DNA of 64,000 bases, taken from Gluconobacter oxydans. Lineage in GTDB: Bacteria > Pseudomonadota > Alphaproteobacteria > Acetobacterales > Acetobacteraceae. The stretch covers positions 1 through 64,000 of the forward strand of contig NZ_BJNM01000011.1 of the NCBI RefSeq assembly GCF_006539685.1, given 5' to 3'. Positions within the stretch are counted from its first letter, which is position 1. Each line of letters starts with the position of its first letter. The position numbers and the translations under genes are program-made. The notes under the pieces were generated by a model. The model did not search any database. It saw only the letters and a program-made list of their open reading frames with translations, and was not told the origin of the DNA. Positions 34,942 to 45,116 of this stretch are shown piece by piece.

Positions 34942-35000
34942 GGCCTCTTTAGCGCAGTTCTTTAGCCTCGCCGCAAGCCGGCCGCTCAAATCACGAGGGT
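34942..35000 (-). promoter_or_regulatory. SAM-II riboswitch aptamer upstream of metZ
   Basis: On the minus strand the sequence carries the SAM-II consensus: CCTCGTGATTTG, a C/G-rich segment, CTTGCGG, CGAGG closing the stem, then two GCTAAA boxes (GGCTAAAGAACTGCGCTAAAG) that form the pseudoknot. The compact size, the H-type layout and the placement about 90 bases before metZ match SAM-II (metA element) of alphaproteobacteria. Confidence 0.9.
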
Positions 35001-35031
35001 CAGGCACGCCATGACGTTTCTGACAGGCAGG

Positions 35032-35061
35032 ACTATGAGCCGTATTTCGGTTTTGCGTCAA
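35032..35061 (-). promoter_or_regulatory. Probable sigma-70 promoter of the metZ riboswitch transcript
   Basis: On the minus strand TTGACG (35056-35061), an 18-base spacer and CATAGT (35032-35037) place the start site about 20 to 25 bases before the SAM-II aptamer. Confidence 0.6.
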
Positions 35062-35076
35062 CACCTTGAAGGCGGA

Positions 35077-35105
35077 TTGCGGAGGGATCGCAGAGCGGTT
35101 ATGAT
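35077..35105 (+). promoter_or_regulatory. Probable sigma-70 promoter of the tRNA-Gly gene
   Basis: TTGCGG (35077-35082), a 17-base spacer and TATGAT (35100-35105). Transcription would start about five bases before the mature tRNA. Confidence 0.65.
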
Positions 35106-35116
35106 CGGGGCCGTAA

Positions 35117-35190
35117 GCGGGCGTAGTTCAATGGTAGAACGGCAGCTTCCCAAGCTGCATACGGGGGTTCGATTCCCCTCGCCCGCTCCA
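35117..35190 (+). tRNA. tRNA-Gly (anticodon CCC)
   Basis: The acceptor stem GCGGGCG pairs with CGCCCGC. The D-arm AGTTCAATGGTAGAA, the anticodon stem-loop GCAGC-TTCCCAA-GCTGC, and the T-arm GGGGGTTCGATTCCCC all fold. The anticodon CCC reads GGG codons. The 3' CCA is encoded (35188-35190). Confidence 0.97.
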
Positions 35191-35211
35191 GAATTTCCTG
35201 AAAAACAGTGG

Positions 35212-35751
35212 TTATTTGGGCATCGGCGGCGCGCTGAGCGTGTCCTGATATTCCTTGCCGTTCCAGACCCAGCGGTCGTTCGGGCTGACCAGCAGGTCAT
35301 GCATGCCCTTGTGGCGCGTGGGCAGGACGGAAATATCGCCGTTCACGGAGTCCAGAACCGTGTTCCAGGTGTCGTTGTGCTTCAGATAGACGGAGGTCGT
35401 GCAGCCTGCGGAACCGCAGAGGCGGGCGGACTGGAGCTGTACGAACAGGGCTTCGTCATTCTTGCCTGAAGACAGCGGGGCGGAGCCGACGAGCACAACC
35501 GGCTGGTCATGGTGCTTAGCGGCGTCCTGAAGATCGTCTTCGTTCAGTTTGCGGGCGTCTTCATCCAGCTTCGTGCCCGGATGGGCCGTGAGGATGACGG
35601 GGGCCGCACCGGCATTGGCGGACTGCGCCGTATGCAGCGTGTGATGGCGGGTCTTGCCTGTCGCGGCATCCGCACAGGACAGGGCTCCGGGGAGCATGAA
35701 GGACAGGGCCAGAACCGCCGCGGGGCGGGAAAGAATCTGCTGGATCGACAT
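35212..35751 (-). CDS. Hypothetical secreted protein
   Basis: A 179-residue protein with a signal sequence (PAAVLALSFMLPGALSCADA); the Cys near its end could be a lipobox-like site, but the context LSCAD is imperfect. Later motifs include ARLCGSAGCTTSVYL (two Cys), WNTVLDSVNGDISVLPTRH, DLLVSPNDRWVWNGKEY and a Pro-rich C-terminus. It resembles small periplasmic proteins of acetic acid bacteria that I cannot name. The upstream frame extends four codons to 35763. Confidence 0.65.
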   Translation of the reverse strand: MSIQQILSRPAAVLALSFMLPGALSCADAATGKTRHHTLHTAQSANAGAAPVILTAHPGTKLDEDARKLNEDDLQDAAKHHDQPVVLVGSAPLSSGKNDEALFVQLQSARLCGSAGCTTSVYLKHNDTWNTVLDSVNGDISVLPTRHKGMHDLLVSPNDRWVWNGKEYQDTLSAPPMPK

Positions 35752-35803
35752 GAGACCTGTCATAACACGAAATTGAAGAAGAACATCTGTGAAGCTTCGG
35801 GTG

Positions 35804-36553
35804 TCATTCGTGGCGGAGCGTCACCACCAGCACGTCCCGATAGGCCGGCTGTGACGGATCGACGGGCTGGACGGCCGTGACGCCATGATAGACGCGATGG
35901 TCGTCCACGATGGCGGCATCCAGCGGGTTGGTAAGCGTGAAAGAACCGAGAGGTTCCTTGCGCATGCCGTGGATCGTGGTGACGCCCTGTTCGACGTTGT
36001 GGCGGGCGACCATCAGTACGAGAACCCAGTCCACGCCATCGCGATGCAGGCCCTCGGGTGTGGGGTGGCCTTCATTGCCCGGACGGGCCTCGATGCGGAA
36101 CTGATGCACTTCGACATGCCAGACCGGGGGTTTTTCCTTCGGCGGCGTCAGGGCATCCGCGATCCGGCTGACGGTGCGGATGGCAGCGGTCATGGCGGGA
36201 TGGGTGGCGATGGCGTCGGTTACGGCCGGAAACCAGCGCTCGATGCCGCCATTGAGCAGGTTGTAATCCCGGCTCTGGTAATGGGGCTGGTGTTTCTTGC
36301 GGGTGATGGTGTCGCCCGAGACGGCGAAGGTCGCATAACGGCGGCGGCGGTAACGGCCGCCATCCGCCATGTAGCGGTCAAGACCCAGATGGTTCCAGCT
36401 CTCGGCGAAACCCTGCCAGTCCGTCAGGCCTTCATGCTCAAGCAGAGGACGCGTGACGTCGGCCTGCAGGAAGGAAAACCCTTTTTCCAGCAGCGTATCT
36501 TCGACGCCGGTCAGAACCCTGTCAAAGGGCGGAGAGAGATCGGTAGGGTTCAT
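35804..36553 (-). CDS. 2OG-Fe(II) dioxygenase (PF10014-like)
   Basis: A 249-residue protein matching the 2OG-Fe dioxygenase family that includes the Bacillus isoleucine dioxygenase. Evidence: RYRRRRYATFAV near residue 67, the iron-binding HxD in EGLHRDGVDWVLVLM near 170, a distal His in DDHRVYHGVTAV near 220, and a late Arg (YRDVLVVTLRHE) for 2-oxoglutarate. It may hydroxylate a free amino acid, but the substrate is unknown. The gene is downstream of ndh on the same strand after an 80-base gap. Confidence 0.78.
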   Translation of the reverse strand: MNPTDLSPPFDRVLTGVEDTLLEKGFSFLQADVTRPLLEHEGLTDWQGFAESWNHLGLDRYMADGGRYRRRRYATFAVSGDTITRKKHQPHYQSRDYNLLNGGIERWFPAVTDAIATHPAMTAAIRTVSRIADALTPPKEKPPVWHVEVHQFRIEARPGNEGHPTPEGLHRDGVDWVLVLMVARHNVEQGVTTIHGMRKEPLGSFTLTNPLDAAIVDDHRVYHGVTAVQPVDPSQPAYRDVLVVTLRHE

Positions 36554-36633
36554 GAGTTCTCGGACCAGGGGACGCAGGGTTGGATGAGGCTCCGTCCCAC
36601 ATTCCCTCTTTGACGGGCTTCTGAAAAGGGATT

Positions 36634-37863
36634 TCAGGCGCCCAGATCAGGTTTGACCGGCGAAAGATGTTCGCGGACCGTGCTGCAGGCCGTAGGCGCC
36701 ACGCCGAGGATGCCTGCGAGGTGCTGGCGGTAGAGCCCCTCATGGATCAGACGTGCGGCCAGACCCGACAGCAGACCGCCGCCGAAGCTGCGCTTGGCGT
36801 CCAGCATGCCCCAGCCATTGTAGTCCCCCAGGGCCACGACAGCGCCGCGGTCGTTATAGGCGAACGGGGCAGGGGTTCTGCCGGCGATGATTTCCGGCAG
36901 GGCACGGCCGAGATACTGGCCTTGCTGGCGTGCGGCCTGAGCCGTCGGCGCGATCGGGGCTGCGTCGATGCGGGCGCAGTCGCCGATGGCAAAAACGGCC
37001 GGGTCCTGCGTGGTCTGAAGCGTGGTGGTTACGCCGAGCTGGCCCGAGCGTCCGCGTTCCAGACCTTCGAGAAGGTTTGTGGCATCCGAGGCGCGCACGC
37101 CGGCGGCCCAGACGCGGAGGCTGGCGGGGATGTGCTCGCCGGATTTGAGGCTGAAACCGGTCTCGTCCGCGCCGACCACCATGGCTTCGGTGCGCACGGA
37201 AATTCCGAGCTTTTCGAGCTGCTGCGTGGCAGCGGTGGAGACGGCCTCGGGGAAGGCCGGGAGGATGCGCGGGCCGGTTTCGATCAGGACGGCGTTCAGC
37301 AGGGATTTGCGAACAGCCGGTCCCAGACCGCGGGCGTCATCGATGGACTTGCACAGTTCGGCAATCAGCTGAACGCCGGTGGCACCCCCGCCGACGATGC
37401 CGACCGAGAGCTTCTCGCCAGCGGCACGGGCTTTCTGCACGGCTTCGCGGAAGGTGGCGAAGAGGGCGTCGGCGTCATTCAGGCTGTCGATGAACATGCA
37501 GTGGTCGACGATGCCGGGAATGCCGAAGTCATTCGCGCGCGAGCCGAGAGCGACCACCAGATAATCGTAAGGCAGTGTTGCGCCGGTATCGAGCGAGACG
37601 GTCTTGTTCTCGCGGTTGACGGCGACGGGGCTGCCCTGGACGAAGGTGAAGCCGAACTTTACGGCCGTGTCTTTGAAGGGGATGCAGTTCCCCTGATGCT
37701 GCATGGTGCCCGCAGCGAATTCGTGCAGAGCCGGCTTCCAGTAATGGAGGGGGCTGCGGTCAACGAGTGTCAGGGAGATGTTCTGGCGACGGCCCAGCGC
37801 TGCAGCGGCTTCAAGCCCCCCAACGCCACCGCCAAGAACAAGCACGCGAGCTCCAGCAGACAT
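36634..37863 (-). CDS. ndh: Type II NADH:quinone oxidoreductase
   Basis: A 409-residue flavoprotein that transfers electrons from NADH to quinone without pumping protons. It has the FAD dinucleotide motif VLVLGGGVGGLEAAAALG at the start, a second (NADH) motif SVGIVGGGATGVQLIAEL near 155, and the FAD-binding VFAIGDCARID near 290. The C-terminal region carries a Leu/Ala amphipathic helix for membrane attachment. Acetic acid bacteria often rely on NDH-2. GAGGAAAAATCC precedes ATG 37863. Confidence 0.9.
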   Translation of the reverse strand: MSAGARVLVLGGGVGGLEAAAALGRRQNISLTLVDRSPLHYWKPALHEFAAGTMQHQGNCIPFKDTAVKFGFTFVQGSPVAVNRENKTVSLDTGATLPYDYLVVALGSRANDFGIPGIVDHCMFIDSLNDADALFATFREAVQKARAAGEKLSVGIVGGGATGVQLIAELCKSIDDARGLGPAVRKSLLNAVLIETGPRILPAFPEAVSTAATQQLEKLGISVRTEAMVVGADETGFSLKSGEHIPASLRVWAAGVRASDATNLLEGLERGRSGQLGVTTTLQTTQDPAVFAIGDCARIDAAPIAPTAQAARQQGQYLGRALPEIIAGRTPAPFAYNDRGAVVALGDYNGWGMLDAKRSFGGGLLSGLAARLIHEGLYRQHLAGILGVAPTACSTVREHLSPVKPDLGA

Positions 37864-37961
37864 GGATTTTTCCTCATATCAAGTGCGAAACGGCACCCGG
37901 ATTTTGCTAACGGCAGAGGCGGGGACGCACAAGCCCCGCTCTCGCTGACGTGTTGGGACGG

Positions 37962-39197
37962 TCAGCTGCGGTAGGAGCCGTTGATGTCGATGTAGCCATG
38001 CGTCAGATCGCAGGTCCAGACGCGGGCCTGTCCGTCACCCAGGTCGAGATCGACGGCAATTTCGATCTCCTGACCCTTCATGTGGGCGACGACCGGGGCT
38101 TCATCGTAATTCTCGACGACACCGCCGTCTTTCGCGATCCACGTGCCGCCGATGGCGACGGAGAGGCGGTCGCGGTCTGCGGGTTCACCGCTTTTTCCCA
38201 CCGCCATGACCACCCGTCCCCAGTTGGCGTCTTCGCCCGCAATAGCGGTTTTGACGAGCGGGGAGTTGGCGATGCACAGCGCGATGCGGTGGGCGGAGAG
38301 GTTGGAATCCGCTCCGGTGACGGCGATACGGACAAGCTTTGTCGCACCTTCGCCATCGCGGACCACCATCAGCGCGAGCTCCAGCAGGAGATCGTTCAGC
38401 GCAAGGGTAAACTCGGCGAGAGCGGGATCGTTGACGTCGTCGACTTCCGGATTGTCGGCCAGTCCGGTCGCGAAAATCATCAGCATGTCCGAAGTGGACG
38501 TGTCCGAATCGACGGTAATGGAATTGAAGCTCTGGGCGCAGCCGGAGGCCAGCAGGGACTGCAGCACGTTCTGCGGCAGTTTGGCGTCGGTTGCCACATA
38601 GGCCAGCATCGTGGCCATGTCGGGGGCGACCATGCCCGATCCTTTGGCGATGCCCTGGATGCGGACGGGGGTGCCGTTGATTTTCACATCGCGACGGGCG
38701 GCCTTGGGGAAGGTGTCCGTCGTCATGATGGCGCGGGCGGCATCGGCCCAACCGTTCTCTTCCAGTCCGGCCCTGGCGGCGGGAAGGGCGGCGATGATGC
38801 GGTCCTGCGGCAGTTTTTCGCCGATCACGCCCGTAGAGGCGAGAAAGACGTCCTGCGGAGGGCAGTCGAGAAGCTGTGCGGTGGCGTCCGCACAGTCTTC
38901 GCAGGCCTGGATTCCGGCGCGGCCGGTGAAGACGTTCGCGTTGCCTGCATTGACGAGCAGGGCGCGGGCATAAGGGGTCGTCAGGGCCTCGCGGCACCAC
39001 AGGACCGGGGCGCCGGGGCAGGCGTTCTTCGTATAGACGCCCGCGGCGACCGTGCCGGGGACGAATTCCGCGAGCATCAGGTCCGTACGGCCCTGATAGC
39101 GGATGCCCGCGGCGACGGCGGAAAGCCGCACGCCCGCAATCGTTGCAAGGTCCGGAAGCGGACGCGCGAGCGGAGAGACGGGGAGCGGCTTTGCCAT
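37962..39197 (-). CDS. argJ: Bifunctional ornithine/glutamate N-acetyltransferase
   Basis: Transfers the acetyl group from N-acetylornithine to glutamate, recycling it in arginine synthesis. The 411-residue proenzyme self-cleaves before Thr in FLASTGVIGEKL (about residue 175-185) to give two chains. NAGNANVFTG and the C-terminal MLAYVATDAKL also match. ATG 39197 was chosen over an upstream in-frame ATG because it lies right after the neighbouring gene's stop. It lies 4 bases after the stop of the PpiC-type gene. Confidence 0.95.
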   Translation of the reverse strand: MAKPLPVSPLARPLPDLATIAGVRLSAVAAGIRYQGRTDLMLAEFVPGTVAAGVYTKNACPGAPVLWCREALTTPYARALLVNAGNANVFTGRAGIQACEDCADATAQLLDCPPQDVFLASTGVIGEKLPQDRIIAALPAARAGLEENGWADAARAIMTTDTFPKAARRDVKINGTPVRIQGIAKGSGMVAPDMATMLAYVATDAKLPQNVLQSLLASGCAQSFNSITVDSDTSTSDMLMIFATGLADNPEVDDVNDPALAEFTLALNDLLLELALMVVRDGEGATKLVRIAVTGADSNLSAHRIALCIANSPLVKTAIAGEDANWGRVVMAVGKSGEPADRDRLSVAIGGTWIAKDGGVVENYDEAPVVAHMKGQEIEIAVDLDLGDGQARVWTCDLTHGYIDINGSYRS

Positions 39198-39201
39198 GGA
39201 C

Positions 39202-40128
39202 TTACTTCTTTGCAGGTGCGGCAGCCGGAGCTGCATTCGGGATCGCCTTGCCCTGTGCGTCGTAGTGAACGACCTTCACCTGGGATTCAGCGGCCTGAAC
39301 GATGTCACGCACCTTGTCGCGGATCAGCTCCTGACGGACCTGGTCGTGGACCTGGTCGAAGGTCGGGATCGGGGCCGTACGGGTCGCGAGGACCTGGATC
39401 ACGTGCCAGCCGTACTGGGTGTGAACCGGGGTCTGGGAGATCGTGTTCGGCTTCATGGCGAAAGCAGCTGCGGAGAAAGCCGGCAGCATGTCTTCCTTCT
39501 TGAACCAGCCGAGATCGCCACCGTTTGCACCGGCGGAACCCTTGTCCTTGGAAAGCTGGGCAGCAAGCTTGCCGAAATCAGCGCCCTTGCCGAGCTGGGC
39601 AATGATGTCCTTGGCCTGCGCTTCGCTGTCCACGAGGATGTGGCGGGCGTGGATCTCTTCTTCCGGCTTCTTGTTCGCGTAATGCGACTGGTAGAAGTCA
39701 TGCATTGCGGAATCGGTGACCAGCGGGCCGACCTTCTCTTCGAGATAGGCGTTCTGCAGCGCATTTGCGGCAGCGGCATCCATGGCAGCCTTCACGTCCG
39801 GCTTGTGGTTCAGGCCTTCCTTCTCGGCGGCGAACTGTACGGCCTTCTGGTCAACGAGCTGGTTGACGATCAGCGGAACCAGGACGGACGGCTGGATCTG
39901 GCGGGCCTGCGGCGGGAGGTTGCCCGCTGCGCGCTGCACGTCGCCCAGCGTGATCTTCGCACCGTTGACGGTGGCGATCAGCATGTCGGGGTTGGGGGCA
40001 GCGGCCGGAGCGGCTGCGGGTGCTGCGGCGGCAGGGGCTGCTGCGGGAGCGGCGAAAGCCGTCGATGCTGCGACCGACGTGCCGGCCAGAAGGGCGGCGA
40101 GAGCGAAAGTGGAGCGGGAAAGCCGCAT
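39202..40128 (-). CDS. Periplasmic PpiC-type peptidyl-prolyl isomerase
   Basis: A 308-residue parvulin. Signal sequence (FALAALLAGTSVAASTAFA), an Ala/Pro-rich linker, a SurA/PrsA-like N-domain, then the parvulin domain HARHILVDSEAQAKDIIAQL, GGDLGWFKKEDMLPAFSAAAF and VHTQYGWHVIQVL. It folds outer-membrane or secreted proteins. The C-terminus is again Ala/Pro-rich. ATG 40128 gives the signal peptide; the frame is open to 40200. It is the first gene of a short minus-strand pair with argJ. Confidence 0.9.
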   Translation of the reverse strand: MRLSRSTFALAALLAGTSVAASTAFAAPAAAPAAAAPAAAPAAAPNPDMLIATVNGAKITLGDVQRAAGNLPPQARQIQPSVLVPLIVNQLVDQKAVQFAAEKEGLNHKPDVKAAMDAAAANALQNAYLEEKVGPLVTDSAMHDFYQSHYANKKPEEEIHARHILVDSEAQAKDIIAQLGKGADFGKLAAQLSKDKGSAGANGGDLGWFKKEDMLPAFSAAAFAMKPNTISQTPVHTQYGWHVIQVLATRTAPIPTFDQVHDQVRQELIRDKVRDIVQAAESQVKVVHYDAQGKAIPNAAPAAAPAKK

Positions 40129-40340
40129 GTGGGGACTACCTCGGATGTAACCTGGAAAAAGGATGGCCTGCACCATGACAAAGGCTGGTCCGCCCTGCAA
40201 GGGTGCGGTCCGTTACCATTCCTTCACGCGCCCTTCACGCACGCTGCAGGCGGGTGTTGCGCGGGGTGCGGGGGCGGTCGGGGATGTGACACTGTGATGA
40301 CAATGGGAACATTTCATCGGAGTTCTGGGCGGGCTCTCCA

Positions 40341-40369
40341 TTGACCCTTTGCGGCCCGGGTCCTATCTC
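40341..40369 (+). promoter_or_regulatory. Probable sigma-70 promoter of secA
   Basis: TTGACC (40341-40346), a 17-base spacer and TATCTC (40364-40369). It lies in the 336-base divergent gap 40129-40464 between the PpiC-type gene and secA. The rest of that gap shows no ORF and no RNA I recognise; the downstream 95 bases would be the secA leader. Confidence 0.6.
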
Positions 40370-40464
40370 CAGCAGACGTGAAAATCCTGACGGCACGGTG
40401 CGGCGGGTCTTTCCGGTAGTGGAAAGAGCTGGCGCTTCGGGCCTTCGGCATCTCAAGGTTCAGC

Positions 40465-43230
40465 ATGTTCGCACGCCTCGCCCGCGCCCTTTTCGGTTCT
40501 GCCAACGATCGCACGCTCAAGGCGTATCAGCGCCGTGTGCCCGAGATCAATGCACTGGAGCCTGCGGTCCAGGCCCTGTCTGACGAGCAGCTCCGGCACA
40601 AGACGACCGAGTTCAAGGAGCGGCTGGAAAAGGGCGAAACCCTCGACGGTCTGCTACCGGAAGCCTTTGCGGTCTGCCGTGAAGCGTCGCGCCGTGTTCT
40701 GGGTAAGCGTCACTTTGATGTGCAGCTGATCGGCGGCATGGTCCTGCATGCGGGGCGGATTGCCGAGATGCGGACGGGTGAGGGCAAGACCCTTGTGGCG
40801 ACTCTGGCGGTCTATCTGAACGCGCTGAGCGGCAAGGGCGTGCATGTCGTCACGGTGAATGACTATCTTGCGCGGCGTGACGCGGAAGAGATGTCCATCC
40901 TCTACAGCTTTCTCGGGCTGACGACCGGTGTGATCGTGCCGAACCTGTCGGACGGGGAGCGTCGCGAGGCTTATGCCGCGGACATCACCTACGGCACGAA
41001 TAACGAGTTCGGTTTCGACTACCTGCGCGACAATATGAAATATTCGTTCGCCGACATGGTGCAGCGTCCGTTCAACCACGCGATCGTGGATGAGGTGGAC
41101 AGCATCCTGATCGACGAGGCGCGGACCCCGCTCATTATCTCGGGTCCGGCAGATGACAGCTCCGATCTTTATCGCTCTGTCGATGATGTGGTCGTGAAGC
41201 TCGTTCAGGAGCCGGATGTCTACGACAAAGATGAGAAGCTGCGTTCCGTCACGCTGACCGAGCACGGCTCGCACCGGGTCGAAGAACTGCTCGCCGAAGC
41301 GGGCGTGCTTCAGGACGGCGGCCTGTACGACATCCATAACGTCGCGGTGGTCCATCACGTCCAGCAGTCCCTGCGGGCGCATACGCTGTTTACGCGGGAC
41401 GTGGATTATATCGTGCGTGACGGCAAGGTCGTCATCATTGACGAGTTCACGGGCCGCATGATGGACGGGCGCCGGTATTCGGATGGTCTGCATCAGGCGC
41501 TGGAAGCCAAGGAGCATGTGGAGATCCAGCAGGAGAACCAGACGCTCGCCTCCATCACGTTCCAGAACTATTTCCGTCTCTATCCGAAGCTGTCCGGCAT
41601 GACCGGTACGGCCATGACCGAGGCTGACGAGTTTGCGGAAATCTATCACCTCGACGTGGTGGAAATCCCGACGAACCTGCCGGTCAGGCGGATCGATACG
41701 GATGACGAGGTCTATCTGACGGCGGCCGAGAAGTTCAGCGCCGTGGCCGATCTGATCAAGGAAATCCACGAGACTGGCCAGCCCATCCTCGTGGGTACGA
41801 CGTCGATCGAGAAGAGCGAGTATCTCTCGCATATTCTAACGCAGCGCGGCATTCCGCATAACGTCCTCAATGCGCGCCAGCATGAGAAGGAAGCGATCAT
41901 CGTGGCGCAGGCGGGTGCGCCGGGCGCTATTACGATCGCCACGAACATGGCGGGCCGCGGTACCGACATCAAGCTTGGCGGCAATATCGAGATGCTGGTC
42001 AAGGCCAGCACCGAAGGCGTCGAGGATGAGGCGCAGCGTGAGTCCGTTGAGCAGAACATCCGCGCGATCGTCGAGGAGCATCACGAGGAAGTTCACAAGG
42101 CGGGCGGTCTGTATGTGATCGGCACGGAGCGGCATGAGAGCCGCCGTGTGGACAACCAGTTGCGTGGCCGTTCGGGACGACAGGGTGATCCGGGCAATTC
42201 GCGGTTCTTCCTGTCGCTTGAAGACGATCTGATCCGTATTTTCGCCAGCGACCGCATGGGCGCGATGATGCAGAAGATGGGGCTCAAGGAAGGCGAGGCG
42301 ATTGTTCACCCCTGGCTGAACAAGGCTCTGGAAAAGGCGCAGAAGCGGGTCGAGGCGCGCAACTTCGACATGCGCAAGAACACGCTCAAATATGACGACG
42401 TCATGAATGACCAGCGCAAGGAGGTTTATGCCCAGCGCCGGGAATACATGGCGACGGACGACCTGTCGGGCGTGATCGCCGAGCTGCGCGAGCATACGAT
42501 CGAGGATCTGGTGCATGCGCATATTCCCGAGAAGTCCTTTGCCGAGGCCTGGGATACGGAAGGGTTGACCAAGGAAGTCTCCCGCATCCTGAACCTGGAT
42601 CTGCCGATTGCGGACTGGGCGAAGGAAGACGGTATGGATTCCGAGGGCGTGATCGAGCGGATCGAGGCGGAAGCCGCGAAGGCGCAGGCGGCACGGACGG
42701 CCAATATGGGCCCCGAGCTGATGCGTCTGATCGAGAAGCAGGTCGTGTTGACGACGTTCGATGCGGTGTGGAAAGAGCATCTGCACGGGCTGGACCAGCT
42801 GCGTCAGGGTATTGGTCTGCGGGCTTATGGGCAGCGTGATCCGCTGAATGAGTACAAGCAGGAAGCCTTCCAGATGTTCACGGCGATGCTGGATGACATG
42901 CGCATCCGCGTGACGGAGACGATGTGCCGCATCCAGGCCGTGTCCGAGCCGCCGCCATTCCCGGTCATCAACACCGAGACGTCCGGTCCGTCCGAGGAAC
43001 CTGCGGGACTGTTCTCGCAGGGAACGACGGGGGGCGACATTCCGGCGCCGCAGCCGATGGCAGGTTTCCCGTCCGCTGCTCCGATGCCGCCACGCCCGCA
43101 GCCCGTCCCGACGGGTGCTGAGCCTGATGCGGCGACGCTTCAGCGCTGGTATGCGGAGACGCCGCGCAACGCCCTTTGCCCGTGTGGATCGGGTCTGAAG
43201 TTCAAACATTGTCATGGCAGGCTCGCCTGA
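40465..43230 (+). CDS. secA: Preprotein translocase ATPase SecA
   Basis: The 921-residue motor of the Sec export pathway. Walker A is in [19 protein letters not shown] near residue 105, [17 protein letters not shown] near 210 is the DEAD-like box, and [16 protein letters not shown] and [11 protein letters not shown] follow in the second ATPase domain. The C-terminus has a Pro-rich linker and the zinc/SecB-binding motif [15 protein letters not shown]. The length is normal. It is followed by yebC after 34 bases. Confidence 0.98.
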   Translation: MFARLARALFGSANDRTLKAYQRRVPEINALEPAVQALSDEQLRHKTTEFKERLEKGETLDGLLPEAFAVCREASRRVLGKRHFDVQLIGGMVLHAGRIAEMRTGEGKTLVATLAVYLNALSGKGVHVVTVNDYLARRDAEEMSILYSFLGLTTGVIVPNLSDGERREAYAADITYGTNNEFGFDYLRDNMKYSFADMVQRPFNHAIVDEVDSILIDEARTPLIISGPADDSSDLYRSVDDVVVKLVQEPDVYDKDEKLRSVTLTEHGSHRVEELLAEAGVLQDGGLYDIHNVAVVHHVQQSLRAHTLFTRDVDYIVRDGKVVIIDEFTGRMMDGRRYSDGLHQALEAKEHVEIQQENQTLASITFQNYFRLYPKLSGMTGTAMTEADEFAEIYHLDVVEIPTNLPVRRIDTDDEVYLTAAEKFSAVADLIKEIHETGQPILVGTTSIEKSEYLSHILTQRGIPHNVLNARQHEKEAIIVAQAGAPGAITIATNMAGRGTDIKLGGNIEMLVKASTEGVEDEAQRESVEQNIRAIVEEHHEEVHKAGGLYVIGTERHESRRVDNQLRGRSGRQGDPGNSRFFLSLEDDLIRIFASDRMGAMMQKMGLKEGEAIVHPWLNKALEKAQKRVEARNFDMRKNTLKYDDVMNDQRKEVYAQRREYMATDDLSGVIAELREHTIEDLVHAHIPEKSFAEAWDTEGLTKEVSRILNLDLPIADWAKEDGMDSEGVIERIEAEAAKAQAARTANMGPELMRLIEKQVVLTTFDAVWKEHLHGLDQLRQGIGLRAYGQRDPLNEYKQEAFQMFTAMLDDMRIRVTETMCRIQAVSEPPPFPVINTETSGPSEEPAGLFSQGTTGGDIPAPQPMAGFPSAAPMPPRPQPVPTGAEPDAATLQRWYAETPRNALCPCGSGLKFKHCHGRLA

Positions 43231-43264
43231 GCCTCTGACACGACGATAGAGGAAGGAGCGACCG

Positions 43265-44014
43265 ATGGCCGGTCATTCACAGTTTAAGAACATCATGCAC
43301 CGCAAGGGTGCGCAGGATGCCAAGCGCGCCAAGCAGTTCGCCAAGGTCCTGCGTGAGATCACGGTTGCGACGCGCTCGGGCCTGCCGGATCCGACGTCCA
43401 ACCCCCGTCTGCGTGCCGCGATTTCCATGGCGCGTGAAGTCAACATGCCCAAGGACAATGTCGAGCGTGCCATCAAGAAGGCGTCCGGTGCTGCCGGTGG
43501 CGACGACTATGTGGAAGTGCGTTACGAGGGCTACGGCCCGGCCGGCGTTGCGATCATCGTTGAAGGCCTGACGGACAACCGCAACCGGACGGCAGGTGAA
43601 GTCCGTGCCGCGTTCTCCAAGCATGGCGGGTCACTGGGTGAGACGAACTCGGTGTCCTTCATGTTCCAGCGTCTGGGCGTGATCAGCTATCCGCTGGATG
43701 TGGCTTCCGAGGACGAGATGCTGGAAGCCGCGATTGAAGCCGGTGCGGATAATGCCGAGACGACCGAAGAAGGCCACGAAGTGACCTGCGCGATGGAGAA
43801 TTTCTTCGCCGTGCGTGATGCGCTTGAGAGCCGTTTTGGTGAGCCGCAGTCGGCCAAGCTCGACTGGCGCCCGGAAAACAGCGTGACGCTGGACGAAGAC
43901 AAGGCGCGTTCGGTCATGAAGCTGATCGACGTGCTGGAAGACAGCGACGACATCCAGGCTGTCTATGCGAACTTCGATATTCCCGACGATGTGGCTGAGG
44001 CGCTGGCTGCTTGA
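43265..44014 (+). CDS. yebC: YebC/PmpR family regulator (TACO1 type)
   Basis: A 249-residue protein beginning [19 protein letters not shown], with [20 protein letters not shown] and [19 protein letters not shown], all hallmarks of YebC. Recent work on relatives points to translation of polyproline stretches; older work calls it a transcriptional regulator. AGGAAGGAGCG precedes the ATG. Its stop overlaps the TTG start of ruvC, and the yebC-ruvCAB order is common. Confidence 0.95.
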   Translation: MAGHSQFKNIMHRKGAQDAKRAKQFAKVLREITVATRSGLPDPTSNPRLRAAISMAREVNMPKDNVERAIKKASGAAGGDDYVEVRYEGYGPAGVAIIVEGLTDNRNRTAGEVRAAFSKHGGSLGETNSVSFMFQRLGVISYPLDVASEDEMLEAAIEAGADNAETTEEGHEVTCAMENFFAVRDALESRFGEPQSAKLDWRPENSVTLDEDKARSVMKLIDVLEDSDDIQAVYANFDIPDDVAEALAA

Positions 44015-44517
44015 TCCGCCTGATGGGCATTGACCCCGGCCTGCGTTTCATGGGCTGGGGCATCATCGACGTGGACGGCAATCATCTCAAGCATGTGGCT
44101 TCGGGTGTGATCGGGACCGATGGGTCCGAATCCGTGCCGCTGCGTCTGTGTGAACTTCACGGCGCACTCAAGAAGCTGATCCGCGAATATGCGCCGGCCG
44201 AGGCGGCTGTTGAGGAGACTTATGTCAACCGCAACGGCTCCTCGACGCTCAAGCTCGGCTATGCGCGTGGGGTGGCTCTGCTGACGCCCGCCTATGAAGG
44301 GCTGCCGGTTGCGGAATACGGGGCGATGACGGTCAAGAAATCCGTGGTCGGGACCGGATCGGCGAGCAAGGAACAGGTGACGATGATGGTGAAGCGGCTT
44401 CTGCCGGGGGCGGAGATCCGCAAGGCTGACGCCTCCGATGCGCTGGCGGTTGCGATCTGTCATGCCCATCATCGTGCAAGTGCGGCCCATGTCGTGGCCG
44501 GAAAGCGCATGGCATGA
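44011..44517 (+). CDS. ruvC: Holliday junction resolvase RuvC
   Basis: A 168-residue endonuclease that cuts Holliday junctions. The catalytic acidic residues lie in [13 protein letters not shown] (Asp), [11 protein letters not shown] (Glu) and [17 protein letters not shown] (Asp pair). The start TTG 44011 overlaps the yebC stop; ATG 44023 would remove four residues of the first strand. The ruvA start overlaps its stop. Confidence 0.96.
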   Translation: MIRLMGIDPGLRFMGWGIIDVDGNHLKHVASGVIGTDGSESVPLRLCELHGALKKLIREYAPAEAAVEETYVNRNGSSTLKLGYARGVALLTPAYEGLPVAEYGAMTVKKSVVGTGSASKEQVTMMVKRLLPGAEIRKADASDALAVAICHAHHRASAAHVVAGKRMA

Positions 44518-45116
44518 TCGGGCAGTTGACCGGACTTGTCGGGCAGATCGAAGGCGAGCGCTGTATCGTGGACGTCAATGGTGTGGGGTACGTGGTTTCG
44601 GCCTCGACCCGCACGCTGGCGGTACTGCCTCAGCCGCCGTCTGTGGCGCGCGTATTGATCGAGACGATCGTGCGCGAGGATGCAATCCAGCTTTTCGGTT
44701 TTGCGACGACGGATGAAAGGGACTGGTTCCGGCTGCTGACGACTGTGCAGAGCGTGGGCGCGAAAGTGGCGCTGGCGATCCTATCGGCGAACAATCCGGG
44801 CGAGCTTCTGCTGGCCATCAATGCCGGAGACAAGGGCTCGCTGACCCGCGCGGCCGGTGTCGGGCCGCGTCTGGCGGACCGGATCCTGAGCGAGTTGCGC
44901 AACAAGGTTGCGAAAATGCCGGGCGGGGGCGGGACCGTGTCCGCGCCGGGGATCGTTTCGGGGCCGAGTGTCGAGAATGATGCGCTGCTGGCGCTGGCGG
45001 GGCTCGGATTCCGTCGGGCCGAAGCCTGGCCTGTTCTGAGCAAGGTGCTGGCCGAGAACGAGAATGCGACGCTTGATCTGGCGATCCGGCTGAGCCTGAA
45101 GGATCTCGCGCGATGA
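44514..45116 (+). CDS. ruvA: Holliday junction branch migration protein RuvA
   Basis: The 200-residue DNA-binding subunit of the RuvAB motor: an OB domain ([24 protein letters not shown]), two helix-hairpin-helix motifs ([17 protein letters not shown] and [20 protein letters not shown]), and the small RuvB-contacting C-domain ([16 protein letters not shown]). ATGA overlaps at both ends. Confidence 0.97.
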   Translation: MIGQLTGLVGQIEGERCIVDVNGVGYVVSASTRTLAVLPQPPSVARVLIETIVREDAIQLFGFATTDERDWFRLLTTVQSVGAKVALAILSANNPGELLLAINAGDKGSLTRAAGVGPRLADRILSELRNKVAKMPGGGGTVSAPGIVSGPSVENDALLALAGLGFRRAEAWPVLSKVLAENENATLDLAIRLSLKDLAR

